This document shows positions 44,387 through 54,233 of a stretch of DNA of 64,000 nucleotides, in pieces. The position numbers and the translations under genes are program-made. Origin of the DNA: Nitrosopumilales archaeon (GTDB lineage: Archaea > Thermoproteota > Nitrososphaeria > Nitrososphaerales > Nitrosopumilaceae); the NCBI GenBank assembly GCA_900299125.1, contig OMIR01000044.1, positions 1 to 64,000 on the forward strand, read 5' to 3'. The stretch's first letter is position 1. Every line of letters starts with the position of its first letter. The notes beneath the pieces are model-generated. The model saw only the letters and a program-made list of their open reading frames with translations. It was not told where the DNA came from and made no database searches.

Positions 44387-44521
44387 TTTCAATCAATCAA
44401 TTACAATTAATTGAATATAATTTCAAAAAAGCTATTACGAGCAAAATACTCTGATATGAAAAGCCCATAGAAAATCCATTGTAATAAAATCAAAGAGATT
44501 TGGAAACAGACGTCTAAATTT

Positions 44522-44896
44522 TCATAGATGCTTTTCATATAATGATAATTCTTCAATTGTGCGAATCTTTCCGCCAGTGATCTGAATTAGTCGCTTTTTG
44601 TAGAACAAATCAATTCTAGTTCTGTGTTGTAGTAATTCTATTACCTTTCTGGTCATATATCGCCCCTTTTTGTCAAAATCAAATAATAAAATCAGATTTT
44701 TATTTAAAGAGACAGAATCTGCAAATTTTACAAGGCCACCGAATTTATGAAATTCAAGAATTTTTTGTTCCAAACCTAGACTTTTTAGCGCCTGAGAGTC
44801 TTTTTTGCCCTCTACTATTATTACACTGTCAGTAACAGAATTTAGTGAGGAAATGAAATCTCGAATTTCCGAAATTTCTTCTGGTTCAATTTGCAT
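44522..44896 (-). CDS. Toprim-domain protein
   Basis: A 124-residue single Toprim domain from ATG 44896. The catalytic-type Glu is in VIIVEGKKDSQAL and the acidic pair in LILLFDFDKKGRY (DxD). Similar small archaeal Toprim proteins resemble RNase M5 or DnaG Toprim fragments and may act on RNA or DNA; no partner domain is present. The frame extends to 44950 but the Toprim layout favours the later ATG. Confidence 0.78.
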   Translation of the reverse strand: MQIEPEEISEIRDFISSLNSVTDSVIIVEGKKDSQALKSLGLEQKILEFHKFGGLVKFADSVSLNKNLILLFDFDKKGRYMTRKVIELLQHRTRIDLFYKKRLIQITGGKIRTIEELSLYEKHL

Positions 44897-45030
44897 GTAA
44901 TGTTTAGAGAAAGGTGGGATAATTTGTATTAGAGTTAATGAAGATGACAAAGAAATGCATGAAAATTTGATTTATTACTGTGAAGGATAATTTCTAAGCA
45001 AATATTTTAAGAATTTAATCAAAAATCTAT

Positions 45031-45258
45031 CTAAAAAGGATCACGTTTCATATAATCATCTTGAGCTGATTTGATTTTTTGATCATATGCGATATCATAT
45101 GTGATGTCAACTAGTTCTGCCTTACTTGTAATTGGTACTAGTGTTTCATCTTGGTCTAATGTGGTATCATCTTGAAGATTCAAAAGAGTATCGATGCTAT
45201 CTGCTAGAATCATGCGTACTTCTTTGATGTAATCAACAATGTCTTCATTGCCGCTCAT
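45031..45258 (-). CDS. Small acidic conserved hypothetical protein
   Basis: A 75-residue acidic protein (EDIVDYIKEVRMILADSID, then LDQDETLVPITSKAELVDI). No recognised motif. It has its own ATG at 45258, diverging from aspS across 117 bases that contain TATA-like elements for the right-hand operon (CTTATATG near 45302 and AAAATAAATA near 45343). Confidence 0.55.
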   Translation of the reverse strand: MSGNEDIVDYIKEVRMILADSIDTLLNLQDDTTLDQDETLVPITSKAELVDITYDIAYDQKIKSAQDDYMKRDPF

Positions 45259-45375
45259 TAGTAGAGAATCATAGTTTTAGTCTAATTAATTTTTCATCGG
45301 CTTATATGATAGGCACAGGCTCAAAACACGCGCAATTTTCATTAAAATAAATACCGAATCCCAAGCACACTTACC

Positions 45376-46686
45376 ATGATAGGCAGAGACTTGGAAAATT
45401 GGAGGCGGACACATTACTCTACTCAATTATCAGCCAAGCTTGAAAATAACGAAGTAACTGTGATGGGCTGGGTTTTATCAGTAAGGGGACATGGAAATAT
45501 TTCTTTTATGACACTAAAAGACATGCAAGGAGAAATTCAGATAGTAGCCAAGGCCGGAAGCTGTCCTGATGATGTTAGAGAGAAAATATCCCACCTAAAA
45601 TCACACTCTTCAGTTGGTGTTATGGGAGTTATCAAACCTTCAGAAAAGGCACCAAACGGTGTAGAGATTATTCCTAAAGAATTAAAAGTTTTTTCCGAAG
45701 TTGAAAAAATTCCTCCCTTTGAGCCATATGCTAAAACCGTAAAAAACATCGACACGCGATTAGAAATAAGACCAATTGATCTCAAAAGAAAATCACTACA
45801 ACATGTCTTTAAAGTAAGAAGCCTAGTACTCAAGTCAATTAGAGATTATTTTTATGCTAGTGAATTCTTGGAAATCAATACTCCGAAAATGATTGCCACA
45901 GCAACAGAGGGTGGAGCTGCATTGTATCCAATTTTTTACTATAACAAAGAGGCATTTTTAGCCCAATCTCCTCAGTTATACAAAGAACAACTAACAATGA
46001 GTTTTGAAAAAGTATTCGAGATTGCGCCGATATTTCGTGCAGAGCCTTCTAGAACTAATCGACATCTCTCTGAAGCAATTTCAATAGACATGGAAGAAGC
46101 ATATGTGGATTATAATGATATAATGCAGAGAATTGAAGACCTCATTAAATCATCAATTAAGACCATATCGGAATATGCAAAAAATAATCCAGATTCGGAA
46201 TTTATTGTACCAGAACTACCAGAAAAAATTCCTCAATACACCTATGCTGAGCTAGTAGATAGAATGCAAAAGGCTGGCGCTAAAACCGAATGGGGTGATG
46301 ATTTGTATCCATCAAATTTGAAAAAAATTGGTTTAGATGGATTTTACTTTATCAAGGACTGGCCAACTGGACCAAAGCCATTTTATGTCAAAATAAGCAA
46401 GACTGATCCCAAAGTATCCGAATCATTTGATTTGATGTTTGGAGATTTGGAACTCTCCTCAGGCAGTACCAGAGTTGAGAAAAAAGACGAATTAGAAGAG
46501 AGAATGAAAAACAAGGGCCTCAAAGTTGATGCTTTTGAGTATCATCTAAGGGCGTTTGATTATGGCGTGCCACCACACGCCGGATGTGGAATAGGCCTAG
46601 AAAGACTGATCATGGCCCTTACAGGAACTGAAAACATAAGAGATACAACACTATATCCCAGAGACGTAGATAGACTTACACCATAG
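45376..46686 (+). CDS. aspS: Aspartyl-tRNA synthetase (archaeal, probably non-discriminating)
   Basis: Charges tRNA-Asp, and in organisms with GatCAB commonly also tRNA-Asn. The 436-residue enzyme has the OB-fold anticodon domain (VTVMGWVLSVRGHGNISFMTL) and the class II core: motif 2 FEIAPIFRAEPSRTNRHLSE, the FLAQSPQLYKEQL loop, and motif 3 GCGIGLERLIMALTG. It heads the operon with gatC, gatA and gatB, strong context for the indirect Asn-tRNA route. ATG 45376. Confidence 0.95.
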   Translation: MIGRDLENWRRTHYSTQLSAKLENNEVTVMGWVLSVRGHGNISFMTLKDMQGEIQIVAKAGSCPDDVREKISHLKSHSSVGVMGVIKPSEKAPNGVEIIPKELKVFSEVEKIPPFEPYAKTVKNIDTRLEIRPIDLKRKSLQHVFKVRSLVLKSIRDYFYASEFLEINTPKMIATATEGGAALYPIFYYNKEAFLAQSPQLYKEQLTMSFEKVFEIAPIFRAEPSRTNRHLSEAISIDMEEAYVDYNDIMQRIEDLIKSSIKTISEYAKNNPDSEFIVPELPEKIPQYTYAELVDRMQKAGAKTEWGDDLYPSNLKKIGLDGFYFIKDWPTGPKPFYVKISKTDPKVSESFDLMFGDLELSSGSTRVEKKDELEERMKNKGLKVDAFEYHLRAFDYGVPPHAGCGIGLERLIMALTGTENIRDTTLYPRDVDRLTP

Positions 46687-46694
46687 GTGAGAAA

Positions 46695-46961
46695 TTGGTA
46701 ACAAAAGAAGACATTGAGCATATTGCAAAGCTAATGAGAATAGATGTTGTAAATTCCGACGAGTATTTTGAGCGACTAAATAAGATACTAGGATATTTTG
46801 ACATTTTAGACAAGGCTGATATTGACGGTGAGGATATACCAGTACAACAAGTAGCAATAGAAGATCTCAGAGAAGACAAGTACATTGAGTTTTCAGATAA
46901 TCTCATAGAACAACTAAAAAACTACAAGGGAAGCTACATCAGAGCACCCAAGATGAACTAG
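46695..46961 (+). CDS. gatC: Asp/Glu-tRNA amidotransferase subunit C
   Basis: An 88-residue GatC: the N-terminal helix EDIEHIAKLMRIDV and the loop KILGYFDILDKADIDGEDIP with the final IRAPKMN wrap the GatA-GatB interface. Start is TTG 46695, eight bases after aspS; its stop abuts the gatA ATG directly. Confidence 0.9.
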   Translation: MVTKEDIEHIAKLMRIDVVNSDEYFERLNKILGYFDILDKADIDGEDIPVQQVAIEDLREDKYIEFSDNLIEQLKNYKGSYIRAPKMN

Positions 46962-48410
46962 ATGAAACTAGGAATTTCCGCTGCAGAATATATCAGCAGT
47001 ATCAAAAATGGAACAATTTCTGCTGAAGAGTTTATGTCTAAAACACTAGAGCACATAAAAAAAGTAGAACCAAAATTTCATGCGTTTATCTCAATTGATG
47101 AATCTGCCATAGAAGAGGCCAGACATGTTGACAAGAAAATAAAATCTGGAGAAAACGTTGGAGCGTTTTTTGGAATGCCAATCTCAATTAAGGATAATAT
47201 TTGCATCAAGGGTGGCAAAACCACATGCGCATCTAAAATACTAGAGAATTATATTTCTCCATATGACGCAACTGTAGTTTCTAAACTAAAAACTCAGGAT
47301 GCAATAATTGTTGGCAAAACTAATCTTGACGAGTTTGCAATGGGTGTCGCAACTGAATTTTCCGCATTTGGCCCAAGCAGGAATCCTTGGAATACGGATT
47401 ATGTTCCAGGCGGTTCATCAGGAGGCAGTGCGGTAGCTGTGGCAGGCCTAGAATCCATACTGTCATTGGGTTCAGATACCGGAGGTTCCGTGAGAAATCC
47501 TGCTAGTTTTTGCAATATTGTGGGATTAAAGCCAACATATGGGCTAGTATCAAGATTCGGCCTAGTATCATATGCAAACAGCATAGAACAGATTGGACCT
47601 ATGGGAAGAAGAGTGGAAGATGTGGCCTTGCTCTTAAATCACATTGCGGGAAAGGACTCTAATGATCCCACTACAATAGATAACAAAAATCAAGATTATC
47701 TCTCTGAAATTAATGCTGGAATTTCCGGGAAAAAAATTGGAATAATAAAAGAAATGAGCACTGGTGCAGGATTGGATAGCACGGTATCTTCAGTATTCAA
47801 AAATTCTGTAGCCGCATTTGAAAAATTGGGTGCTAAAATACAAGAAATATCACTAGATATGGTAGAGTATACTGTTGCAACATATTATGTTCTAACAACT
47901 GCAGAAGCAGGAAGTAATCTATCCAGATATGATAACTTGCGATACGGTTTTGAACTGGATTCAGAAGGCTATGAATTCAAATCATATATTTCCAAGGCAA
48001 GAAGAAATTTTGGACCCGAAGTTACACGAAGAATGATTCTTGGCGGTTTTGTTCCTTCAGCAGGATTTGCTGGAAAATACCTACTCAAGGCACTCAAAGT
48101 TAAAAGCAAACTACAAAAACAAATCCAAGATGCTTTCTCAAAGTGTGACTTTTTAATTTCCCCAACAGTTCCAGTAATGCCTTTTAAATTTGGAGAAAAA
48201 ATAGACGACCCATTAGCAATGTATCTAGCAGATATTAACACCGTTACAGCAAATCTTACTGGAATTCCTGCAATTTCCGTTCCATACGAAATCAAAAATG
48301 GACTACCTGTTGGAATACAAATTCACGCCAATTCATTACAAGAAAAACAATTACTGCAAGCTGCCTGTGCTTTGCAGAGCACTACAAATCTACCGGAGAT
48401 ATCAATATGA
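46962..48410 (+). CDS. gatA: Asp/Glu-tRNA amidotransferase subunit A
   Basis: Amidase subunit that releases ammonia from glutamine. The 482-residue amidase-signature enzyme has the catalytic Lys in ISIKDNICIKGG, the cis-Ser/Ser pair in GGSSGGSAVAVA and GSDTGGSVRNPASF, and a long C-terminal part ending IPAISVPYEIKNGLPVG. It overlaps gatB by four bases. Confidence 0.96.
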   Translation: MKLGISAAEYISSIKNGTISAEEFMSKTLEHIKKVEPKFHAFISIDESAIEEARHVDKKIKSGENVGAFFGMPISIKDNICIKGGKTTCASKILENYISPYDATVVSKLKTQDAIIVGKTNLDEFAMGVATEFSAFGPSRNPWNTDYVPGGSSGGSAVAVAGLESILSLGSDTGGSVRNPASFCNIVGLKPTYGLVSRFGLVSYANSIEQIGPMGRRVEDVALLLNHIAGKDSNDPTTIDNKNQDYLSEINAGISGKKIGIIKEMSTGAGLDSTVSSVFKNSVAAFEKLGAKIQEISLDMVEYTVATYYVLTTAEAGSNLSRYDNLRYGFELDSEGYEFKSYISKARRNFGPEVTRRMILGGFVPSAGFAGKYLLKALKVKSKLQKQIQDAFSKCDFLISPTVPVMPFKFGEKIDDPLAMYLADINTVTANLTGIPAISVPYEIKNGLPVGIQIHANSLQEKQLLQAACALQSTTNLPEISI

Positions 48411-49807
48411 TCGGATTGGAAATTCACTGTCAGCTAACCAAGCTAGAAAGCAAGCTATTCTGTACATGCAAGGCAAACTATCGCAGTTTTGAGCCAAACA
48501 CCAACATTTGTCCTGTTTGCATGGGAATGCCTGGAACATTACCTAGATTGAACAAAAAGGCAGTAGAAAAGGCAACAATGATTGCAATGGCATTAAACTG
48601 TAAAACGCCTCAAAAACTAGGATTTTTTAGAAAAAATTACTTTTATCCGGATTTGCCTAAAAACTATCAAATCACGCAGCTAAATCTGTACGGACCAACT
48701 AGCATAGGAGAGCAAGGAAAGGTATCAGTTGAGGGAAAAGACATTCGAATTAGAAGGATTCAGCTAGAAGAAGATCCCGGCAGACTCATCTATGAGGGAG
48801 CATCTGAGAAGACTGCAATAACTCTGGTTGATTATAATCGTGCGGGAACTCCTCTAGTGGAAATTGTCACAGAGCCTGATTTTGATAATCCAAGACAAGT
48901 TAGAATTTTTCTAAATGTTTTATCAGATTTACTTGAAAATCTAGATGTTGCAGACCCATCACTAGAGGGTGCGATGCGAGCTGATGCAAATGTTTCAATT
49001 GAAGGCGGAAATAGAGTTGAAGTCAAAAACATTGGCTCATTTCATGATTTAGAAAAGGCAATACACTTTGAACTTACTAGACAGTCTAGTCTTAAAGAAA
49101 GAGCAATTGAAATTGCTCAAGAGACGCGACACTGGGACGACAAACGAAAAATTACAATCTCTTCAAGATCTAAAGAAGAAGATCAGGACTATCGGTATAT
49201 TCTTGAAGGTGACATACCGTGGGTTTTGATGAATGAGAAATCCCTTGAGATTTGGAGGAAAAACATGCCAGAGAGTATTAGCTCCAAAAAGGAAAGATAT
49301 GTGACAAAATATTCAATTCCAGCCCAAGTAGCAGATGTATTATCTTCTGATAAATTTTATTCTGACTTGTTTGAGCAAGCCCATAACGAATCAAACGCTA
49401 AAGAAATTGCAAATCTAATTACTACTGATTTGATGGGACTAGTTGATACAAGAGAAAAAAGAGAACAGTCCAAGCTTACTCCACAGCATTTATCGGATCT
49501 AGTCTCAATGATCAACTCTGGCAAAGTAACTCGCAGTTCTGCAAAAAATGCCCTTCAAGAGATAATCAAATCAGGAAAATCAGTTTCTGAGATTATTTCC
49601 ACCACAGGATTGGCTAAAATATCTGATGAATCCGAGATAGAGAAAATAATTGAACAAGTCATTAATGAGGAAAAAACTGCAGTCACACAAGCAAAAGAGA
49701 ATCCTCAAACAATTAACTATCTGGTAGGCAAAGTAATGCAAAAAACAAAGGGCAAGGCAGATCCGACCATCACACTGAACATATTCAAGAAAAAATTAGG
49801 AATATGA
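48407..49807 (+). CDS. gatB: Asp/Glu-tRNA amidotransferase subunit B
   Basis: Activates misacylated Asp-tRNA or Glu-tRNA and transfers ammonia. The 466-residue protein begins IGLEIHCQLTKLESKLFC, with the zinc Cys set CTC...CPVC, the HFxKYFYPDLPKNYQITQ-like region, and a YqeY tail (residues about 320-466) ending TKGKADPTITLNIF. This is GatB rather than GatE. The ATG overlaps the gatA stop. Confidence 0.96.
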   Translation: MIGLEIHCQLTKLESKLFCTCKANYRSFEPNTNICPVCMGMPGTLPRLNKKAVEKATMIAMALNCKTPQKLGFFRKNYFYPDLPKNYQITQLNLYGPTSIGEQGKVSVEGKDIRIRRIQLEEDPGRLIYEGASEKTAITLVDYNRAGTPLVEIVTEPDFDNPRQVRIFLNVLSDLLENLDVADPSLEGAMRADANVSIEGGNRVEVKNIGSFHDLEKAIHFELTRQSSLKERAIEIAQETRHWDDKRKITISSRSKEEDQDYRYILEGDIPWVLMNEKSLEIWRKNMPESISSKKERYVTKYSIPAQVADVLSSDKFYSDLFEQAHNESNAKEIANLITTDLMGLVDTREKREQSKLTPQHLSDLVSMINSGKVTRSSAKNALQEIIKSGKSVSEIISTTGLAKISDESEIEKIIEQVINEEKTAVTQAKENPQTINYLVGKVMQKTKGKADPTITLNIFKKKLGI

Positions 49808-50070
49808 TACACAGTGATACTGAAGAAATTCAAATAATCAAAATAATATCAAGACTGCCGGATTTTTCATGGCTGCTTCAAGCCAAACCCGATAAGATAA
49901 GATCTGAAATTCACTCAAAAATAGCCGATATGTTGCATCAATACTATATAGAAAACACGCAGGGGTCTGTAGGAATTTGGACTGGTGAATTCAAAAAATA
50001 TGGAATTTCTGAAAGTGATGGTAAAACCATGATTGCCTGCGCCAGAAGACTGGGCTTGGAAATTTCCTAG
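49804..50070 (+). CDS. Small conserved protein coupled to gatB
   Basis: An 88-residue helical protein (EEIQIIKIISRLPDFSWLL, then IHSKIADMLHQYYIENTQG and MIACARRLGLEIS). No family is recognised. Its start overlaps the gatB stop as ATGA and its stop is two bases from the next gene, so it belongs to the operon. A role in the amidotransferase complex is possible but unproven. Confidence 0.6.
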   Translation: MIHSDTEEIQIIKIISRLPDFSWLLQAKPDKIRSEIHSKIADMLHQYYIENTQGSVGIWTGEFKKYGISESDGKTMIACARRLGLEIS

Positions 50071-50072
50071 AA

Positions 50073-51992
50073 ATGTCATTTGTTTTTGTACCAAGCAGGC
50101 AACAAACTGAAAATTCCAATATTTTTAGATTCATGTGCAAGCACTCTATAAAATCACTAGACGAGTTGCAAAAAAAATCAGTATCTGAATTAGATTGGTA
50201 TTGGAATGCAGTAAATGATGATCTTGGCATAGTATGGGATAAAAAATACACTATTGTCTCTGATTTTTCATCTGGAATACAGTGGCCAAAATGGTTTGTT
50301 GATGGAAAATTAAACATTGCAAATACCATATCAGAAACAGCAAAAAAATTTCCAGAAAAAATAGCTTATTTTGCAGTATCAGAAACCGGCAATAATAAAA
50401 AAATCACATATGCAGAATTGGAAGCCCAGTCAAATAAATTTGCAAATGCATTAGCACTGCTAGGAGTAAAAAAAGGAGATACCGTAGCAATCTATGCTCC
50501 AATGATAATTGAATCAATTATTGCCATTACTGCCTGTGCTAAAATAGGAGCAATCCAAACTACGATTTTCTCAGGCTTTAGCTCTGAGGCATTACAAATC
50601 AGATTGCAAGACTCTAATAGTAAAATCCTGATAACTAGTGATGGTTTTTACAGAAAAGGCAAGCCGATATCACAAAAAGAAGCCGTTCTCAATGCAATAA
50701 AAAATACAAACATTGAGAGAATCATTGTAGTTGAATATCAAAAAATAGACAAGTATGATTTCTCTGACTCTATTCTCGACTATGCAAAACTTTCAAACCA
50801 GTCTGAAAAATTCAAATCAGAAACAATGGATTCAGAGGATCCACTCTTTATTTTATACACCTCTGGAACAACTGGCAAGCCAAAAGGAGTAATTCATACT
50901 CATGGTGGCTTTGCAGTATATGCTGGTCATCAAGCCTCCTACCTAATTGATCTGAGGCCTGATGATGTTATTTTTTGGCCGGCTGACATTGGATGGATTA
51001 CTGGACAGGTGTGGAATTGTTATGGATTATTGGAGATTGGTGCAACGGCAATACTGTATGATGGTGCTCTAGACTATCCCAATCAAGAAAAAATCTGGGA
51101 AATTTTAGAAAAATTCGGTGTTACAATTTTTGGAATATCTCCTACTGCCACTAGGATGCTCAAAAGTACCGGAATCACTCCAAGAATAGAGTATAATTTA
51201 GAAAAAATACGCCTAATTCCAACCACTGGTGAGCCAATTGATGAGGAATCTTGGTTTTGGTTATATGATAAAGTGGGCAACAAAAAAATTCCAATAATGA
51301 ATTTAGCTGGAGGAACTGAAATTGGGGGTGCCATGCTTTCAGTTTTTCCAGGAATGAGTCTGAGGCCAACTACAGTTGGAATGCCCTGTCCTGGATTTGA
51401 TCTAGACGTAATCGACGAGTCTGGAAAATCTATAACGGGAGAAAAGGGATTCTTAGTCATAAAATCTCCTTGGCCCTCCATGACCAGAGGACTATTAGGT
51501 GACAATGATAGGTATCTAGCGACATATTGGAGTCAGTACAAAAATCTGTGGCTGCATGGCGATTATGTTCAAAGAGATTCAGACGGATTGTGGTATATGC
51601 ATGGAAGAATAGACGATGTCATTAATGTATCAGGTCATCGATTAAGTACCGTAGAGATAGAGCAAATAGTTTCATCGCATGAGAAAATCTCGCAATCAGC
51701 TGCAATCGGAATTCCTGATAAAATAACTGGTGAGGCAATAGCTGTCTTTATTGTATTAAAAAATAAAACAGATTCAAAAATTCAAGAAGAAATTCAAGAT
51801 TTCATATCCAAAAAAATTGGCAAGTTGGCAAGACCAAAATCAGTCCACATTCTATCAGATATGCCAAAGACGAGAACTGGAAAGATTATGAGGAGACTCT
51901 TAAAGGCCAAACTAGTAGGTCAAAATCTGGGGGATTTATCAGCATTAGAAAATCCCGAAGTCTTGAATGAAATCATTCAAGTTATCTCCTAA
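50073..51992 (+). CDS. acs: AMP-forming acyl-CoA synthetase (acetyl-CoA synthetase-like)
   Basis: A 639-residue ANL enzyme activating a carboxylic acid with ATP and CoA. The P-loop is YTSGTTGKPKGVIHTHGG, followed by PADIGWITGQVWNCYG, TTGEPI, the hinge GRIDDVINVSGHRLST and the C-terminal KTRTGKIMRR. The Acs-type N-terminal cap (WYWNAVNDDLGIVWDKKY) is present. Acetate is the default substrate; propionate or 3-hydroxypropionate, relevant to thaumarchaeal carbon fixation, cannot be excluded. The first 20 residues may not be translated (ATG at 50133). Confidence 0.85.
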   Translation: MSFVFVPSRQQTENSNIFRFMCKHSIKSLDELQKKSVSELDWYWNAVNDDLGIVWDKKYTIVSDFSSGIQWPKWFVDGKLNIANTISETAKKFPEKIAYFAVSETGNNKKITYAELEAQSNKFANALALLGVKKGDTVAIYAPMIIESIIAITACAKIGAIQTTIFSGFSSEALQIRLQDSNSKILITSDGFYRKGKPISQKEAVLNAIKNTNIERIIVVEYQKIDKYDFSDSILDYAKLSNQSEKFKSETMDSEDPLFILYTSGTTGKPKGVIHTHGGFAVYAGHQASYLIDLRPDDVIFWPADIGWITGQVWNCYGLLEIGATAILYDGALDYPNQEKIWEILEKFGVTIFGISPTATRMLKSTGITPRIEYNLEKIRLIPTTGEPIDEESWFWLYDKVGNKKIPIMNLAGGTEIGGAMLSVFPGMSLRPTTVGMPCPGFDLDVIDESGKSITGEKGFLVIKSPWPSMTRGLLGDNDRYLATYWSQYKNLWLHGDYVQRDSDGLWYMHGRIDDVINVSGHRLSTVEIEQIVSSHEKISQSAAIGIPDKITGEAIAVFIVLKNKTDSKIQEEIQDFISKKIGKLARPKSVHILSDMPKTRTGKIMRRLLKAKLVGQNLGDLSALENPEVLNEIIQVIS

Positions 51993-53208
51993 TTTTCTTT
52001 ATTTCTTGTGATACAAGGGGCAGAAAAGCTCCAACATCTGTAACTATGCCCAGTGCTTGCCATGTTCCTCTATCCATTAGTTTTGTTACAGTTGGCTGAC
52101 TAATATCTACAACAATTACTTTGACATGAGCTGGAAGCATATTACCAGTAGCAATAGAGTGCAGCATTGTAGATACCATTATGACCATTTTGGCATCTTT
52201 GAGAATTTTTTTGTATTCTTTTTGCGCTATTGCAGTATCCGTGATAACGTCCGGCAACGGACCATCATCTCTAATAGAGCCTGCCAAGACAAACGGAATT
52301 TTCTTTTTAACGCATTCATATAGAATCCCGCGCTTTAATTCTCCTTTTTTTACCATTTCTGAAATAGAGCCAGCCCGAAATACTGCATTAATTGTATCCA
52401 TGTGATTTCTGTGTCCTTTAACGGCAAGTGAGCCATCATGGACATTCATTCCTAGTGAGGTCCCAAGAGTTGCATATTCTATATCATGAACTGCAAGTGC
52501 ATTACCTGCCAGTATGCCGTCAAGAAATCCCATTCGTATCAATTCTGCAACCGAGTCTGCGGCACCAGTGTGCACTATGGCAGGCCCTCCAACCAGAATT
52601 ATTTTTCCGCCAGATTTTTTAGTCTTGAAAATATCCTCGGCGACTTTTTTTGCAATATGCTGAGTTGGTCTCTCTGAAGAACTACTGCTGCCCATAAATG
52701 CAAATACGTTAGAGCCCTCTCGTGGTCTTTCTGGCGGTGTTATCTTTACACCAGTCTCTCCGACTACTATCATGTCGCCTTTTTTTACATCTCGAATTGG
52801 AGTGCAGCTAGCCTTGTTTCCTTTGACTACAATACACTTGTCCATCATCATATTATCTACTGTAATCCACTTGCCGCCAATGAGAATTTCCGTGGTATTA
52901 TTGGTAGTAGAATAGAAATCAACTGGCATTACCATATCTCTAGTAGATGCCTTTAGGACGACATTTTTTCCTACAGTCGGAATTGCACCCTCGCGATAAA
53001 CCTGCTCTAATATTTTATTGAGGTGATCTTGTGTTTTTCCCTGAATTTGCAGTTTGGCATAACTTGGCTCTTTTTTCTTTTTTCCAACATGCATTTGTAA
53101 AACTTCAAACTCTCCACCAAGATCCATTATTACATCAAAAATTCTAGTCAGTATCATTGAGTCAATGAGATGACCCCTTACCTCTACATCTGATGAAAAG
53201 TTAGCCAT
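51982..53208 (-). CDS. LOR/SDH-domain enzyme (archaeal ornithine cyclodeaminase-like)
   Basis: A 408-residue protein of the TIGR00300 type: the N-terminal LOR/SDH domain (EVRGHLIDSMILTRIFDVIMD, through VDFYSTTNN), a middle linker, and a C-terminal NAD-binding lobe with KIILVGGPAIVHTGA, GFLDGILAGNALAVHDIE and VIMVSTMLHSIATGNMLP. A methanogen member of this group was reported as an ornithine cyclodeaminase making proline; the same is likely but not certain here. It converges on acs with an 11-base overlap. Confidence 0.8.
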   Translation of the reverse strand: MANFSSDVEVRGHLIDSMILTRIFDVIMDLGGEFEVLQMHVGKKKKEPSYAKLQIQGKTQDHLNKILEQVYREGAIPTVGKNVVLKASTRDMVMPVDFYSTTNNTTEILIGGKWITVDNMMMDKCIVVKGNKASCTPIRDVKKGDMIVVGETGVKITPPERPREGSNVFAFMGSSSSSERPTQHIAKKVAEDIFKTKKSGGKIILVGGPAIVHTGAADSVAELIRMGFLDGILAGNALAVHDIEYATLGTSLGMNVHDGSLAVKGHRNHMDTINAVFRAGSISEMVKKGELKRGILYECVKKKIPFVLAGSIRDDGPLPDVITDTAIAQKEYKKILKDAKMVIMVSTMLHSIATGNMLPAHVKVIVVDISQPTVTKLMDRGTWQALGIVTDVGAFLPLVSQEIKKIRR

Positions 53209-53273
53209 TTGAATATCCTACCTCTACATGTGAATTTAAAATATATCCCATGCACAAAATTTGACAAACACTG

Positions 53274-53621
53274 CTATACTGGCAGGATTACCTTGCCAGA
53301 GAATTTTGGTATGCCGTCTTTTTCGAACTGTGCAACTAGATTATCACATTCCTGTCTTTGGACGCCCTGAACAATTGCCTTTGAGAATCCACCCTTGTCG
53401 CATATTGCAACAATATAACCCGAAGTATCTGTGAGAACAAATCCGCTAGACTCGTCAACTATGGCATAAAGATTCTCTTCGCCAACTGGCTCCCAAACAT
53501 CAGATTTAGAATTTTGGAGGGCCAGTGCGGGCATTGCTCTATTGTTTGTAAATTGGTTCAGGTATTCTCGAGAGGCTGCAACTCTTTTTTGACCTAGTTT
53601 TAGCGCAGCAAAATATTGCAA
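53274..53621 (-). CDS. Conserved hypothetical protein
   Basis: A 115-residue protein of mixed helix and strand: AALKLGQKRVAASREYLNQF, then AIVDESSGFVLTDTSGYIVAI with Cys pairs far apart. No motif is recognised. Start is a TTG at 53621. It sits alone between two convergent or divergent neighbours. Confidence 0.5.
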   Translation of the reverse strand: MQYFAALKLGQKRVAASREYLNQFTNNRAMPALALQNSKSDVWEPVGEENLYAIVDESSGFVLTDTSGYIVAICDKGGFSKAIVQGVQRQECDNLVAQFEKDGIPKFSGKVILPV

Positions 53622-53673
53622 TAATCATTCATCATACGATAATTATTAAAATGTAAAGAAAACAGACAGTGTA

Positions 53674-53976
53674 ATGCCGCTAGCTAATCAGGTAATCATG
53701 ATGCTAAATGAGATCACATCCAATATCAAAAACAAGCAGGAACTAAATTCTCAAGACGAGATTTTCATCAAAGACACTTTTAAGAGAATTTTAGAATCTG
53801 GGCAGCATTACAATGTGGATGAAATAGAATCATGGTTTGAAAACGAGGGTAGCTGGACACACAGGCCTACCATTATTCGAGTAACGAACATGTCGCACTA
53901 TGTTCAATCAAGATTTGAGCAGGCTCCAAAAAAACTCAAAATGGTATCAGATAATGATAGTTGCGGATGCGATTAG
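53674..53976 (+). CDS. Conserved hypothetical protein with Cys tail
   Basis: A 100-residue, mainly helical protein (EIFIKDTFKRILESGQHY, then EIESWFENEGSWTHRPTIIRV) ending CGCD, a possible metal or prenyl-like Cys tail. Function not recognised. The tail overlaps the convergent 76-residue gene by four bases. Confidence 0.55.
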   Translation: MPLANQVIMMLNEITSNIKNKQELNSQDEIFIKDTFKRILESGQHYNVDEIESWFENEGSWTHRPTIIRVTNMSHYVQSRFEQAPKKLKMVSDNDSCGCD

Positions 53977-54203
53977 GATTCGATTTTTTCAAGCAGTTTA
54001 GAAATTGTCATGCTGTTTTGCTCACGCTCTGATAATATTTCGTCTAGTCTTTTTTTGGCCAACTCGTTTGGATTGCCAGAGATGATTTGAAAATACTCTT
54101 CATCTAATGTTTGATTTGCCTGAAATCTCTTGATTATTTCAAATAATATTCCAATTAGCTCATTTTGCGCCCTGATCAGTTCGTCTTTTTGCTCTACAGA
54201 CAC
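53973..54203 (-). CDS. Small coiled-coil hypothetical protein
   Basis: A 76-residue helical protein rich in Glu and Lys with heptad-like spacing (DELIRAQNELIGILFEIIKRF, then ELAKKRLDEILSEREQ). Not recognised. It follows the HD-domain gene on the same strand by 30 bases and may be co-transcribed with it. Confidence 0.55.
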   Translation of the reverse strand: MSVEQKDELIRAQNELIGILFEIIKRFQANQTLDEEYFQIISGNPNELAKKRLDEILSEREQNSMTISKLLEKIES

Positions 54204-54233
54204 AAAAAAATTTAGGAGTATTCTAGTATATAG

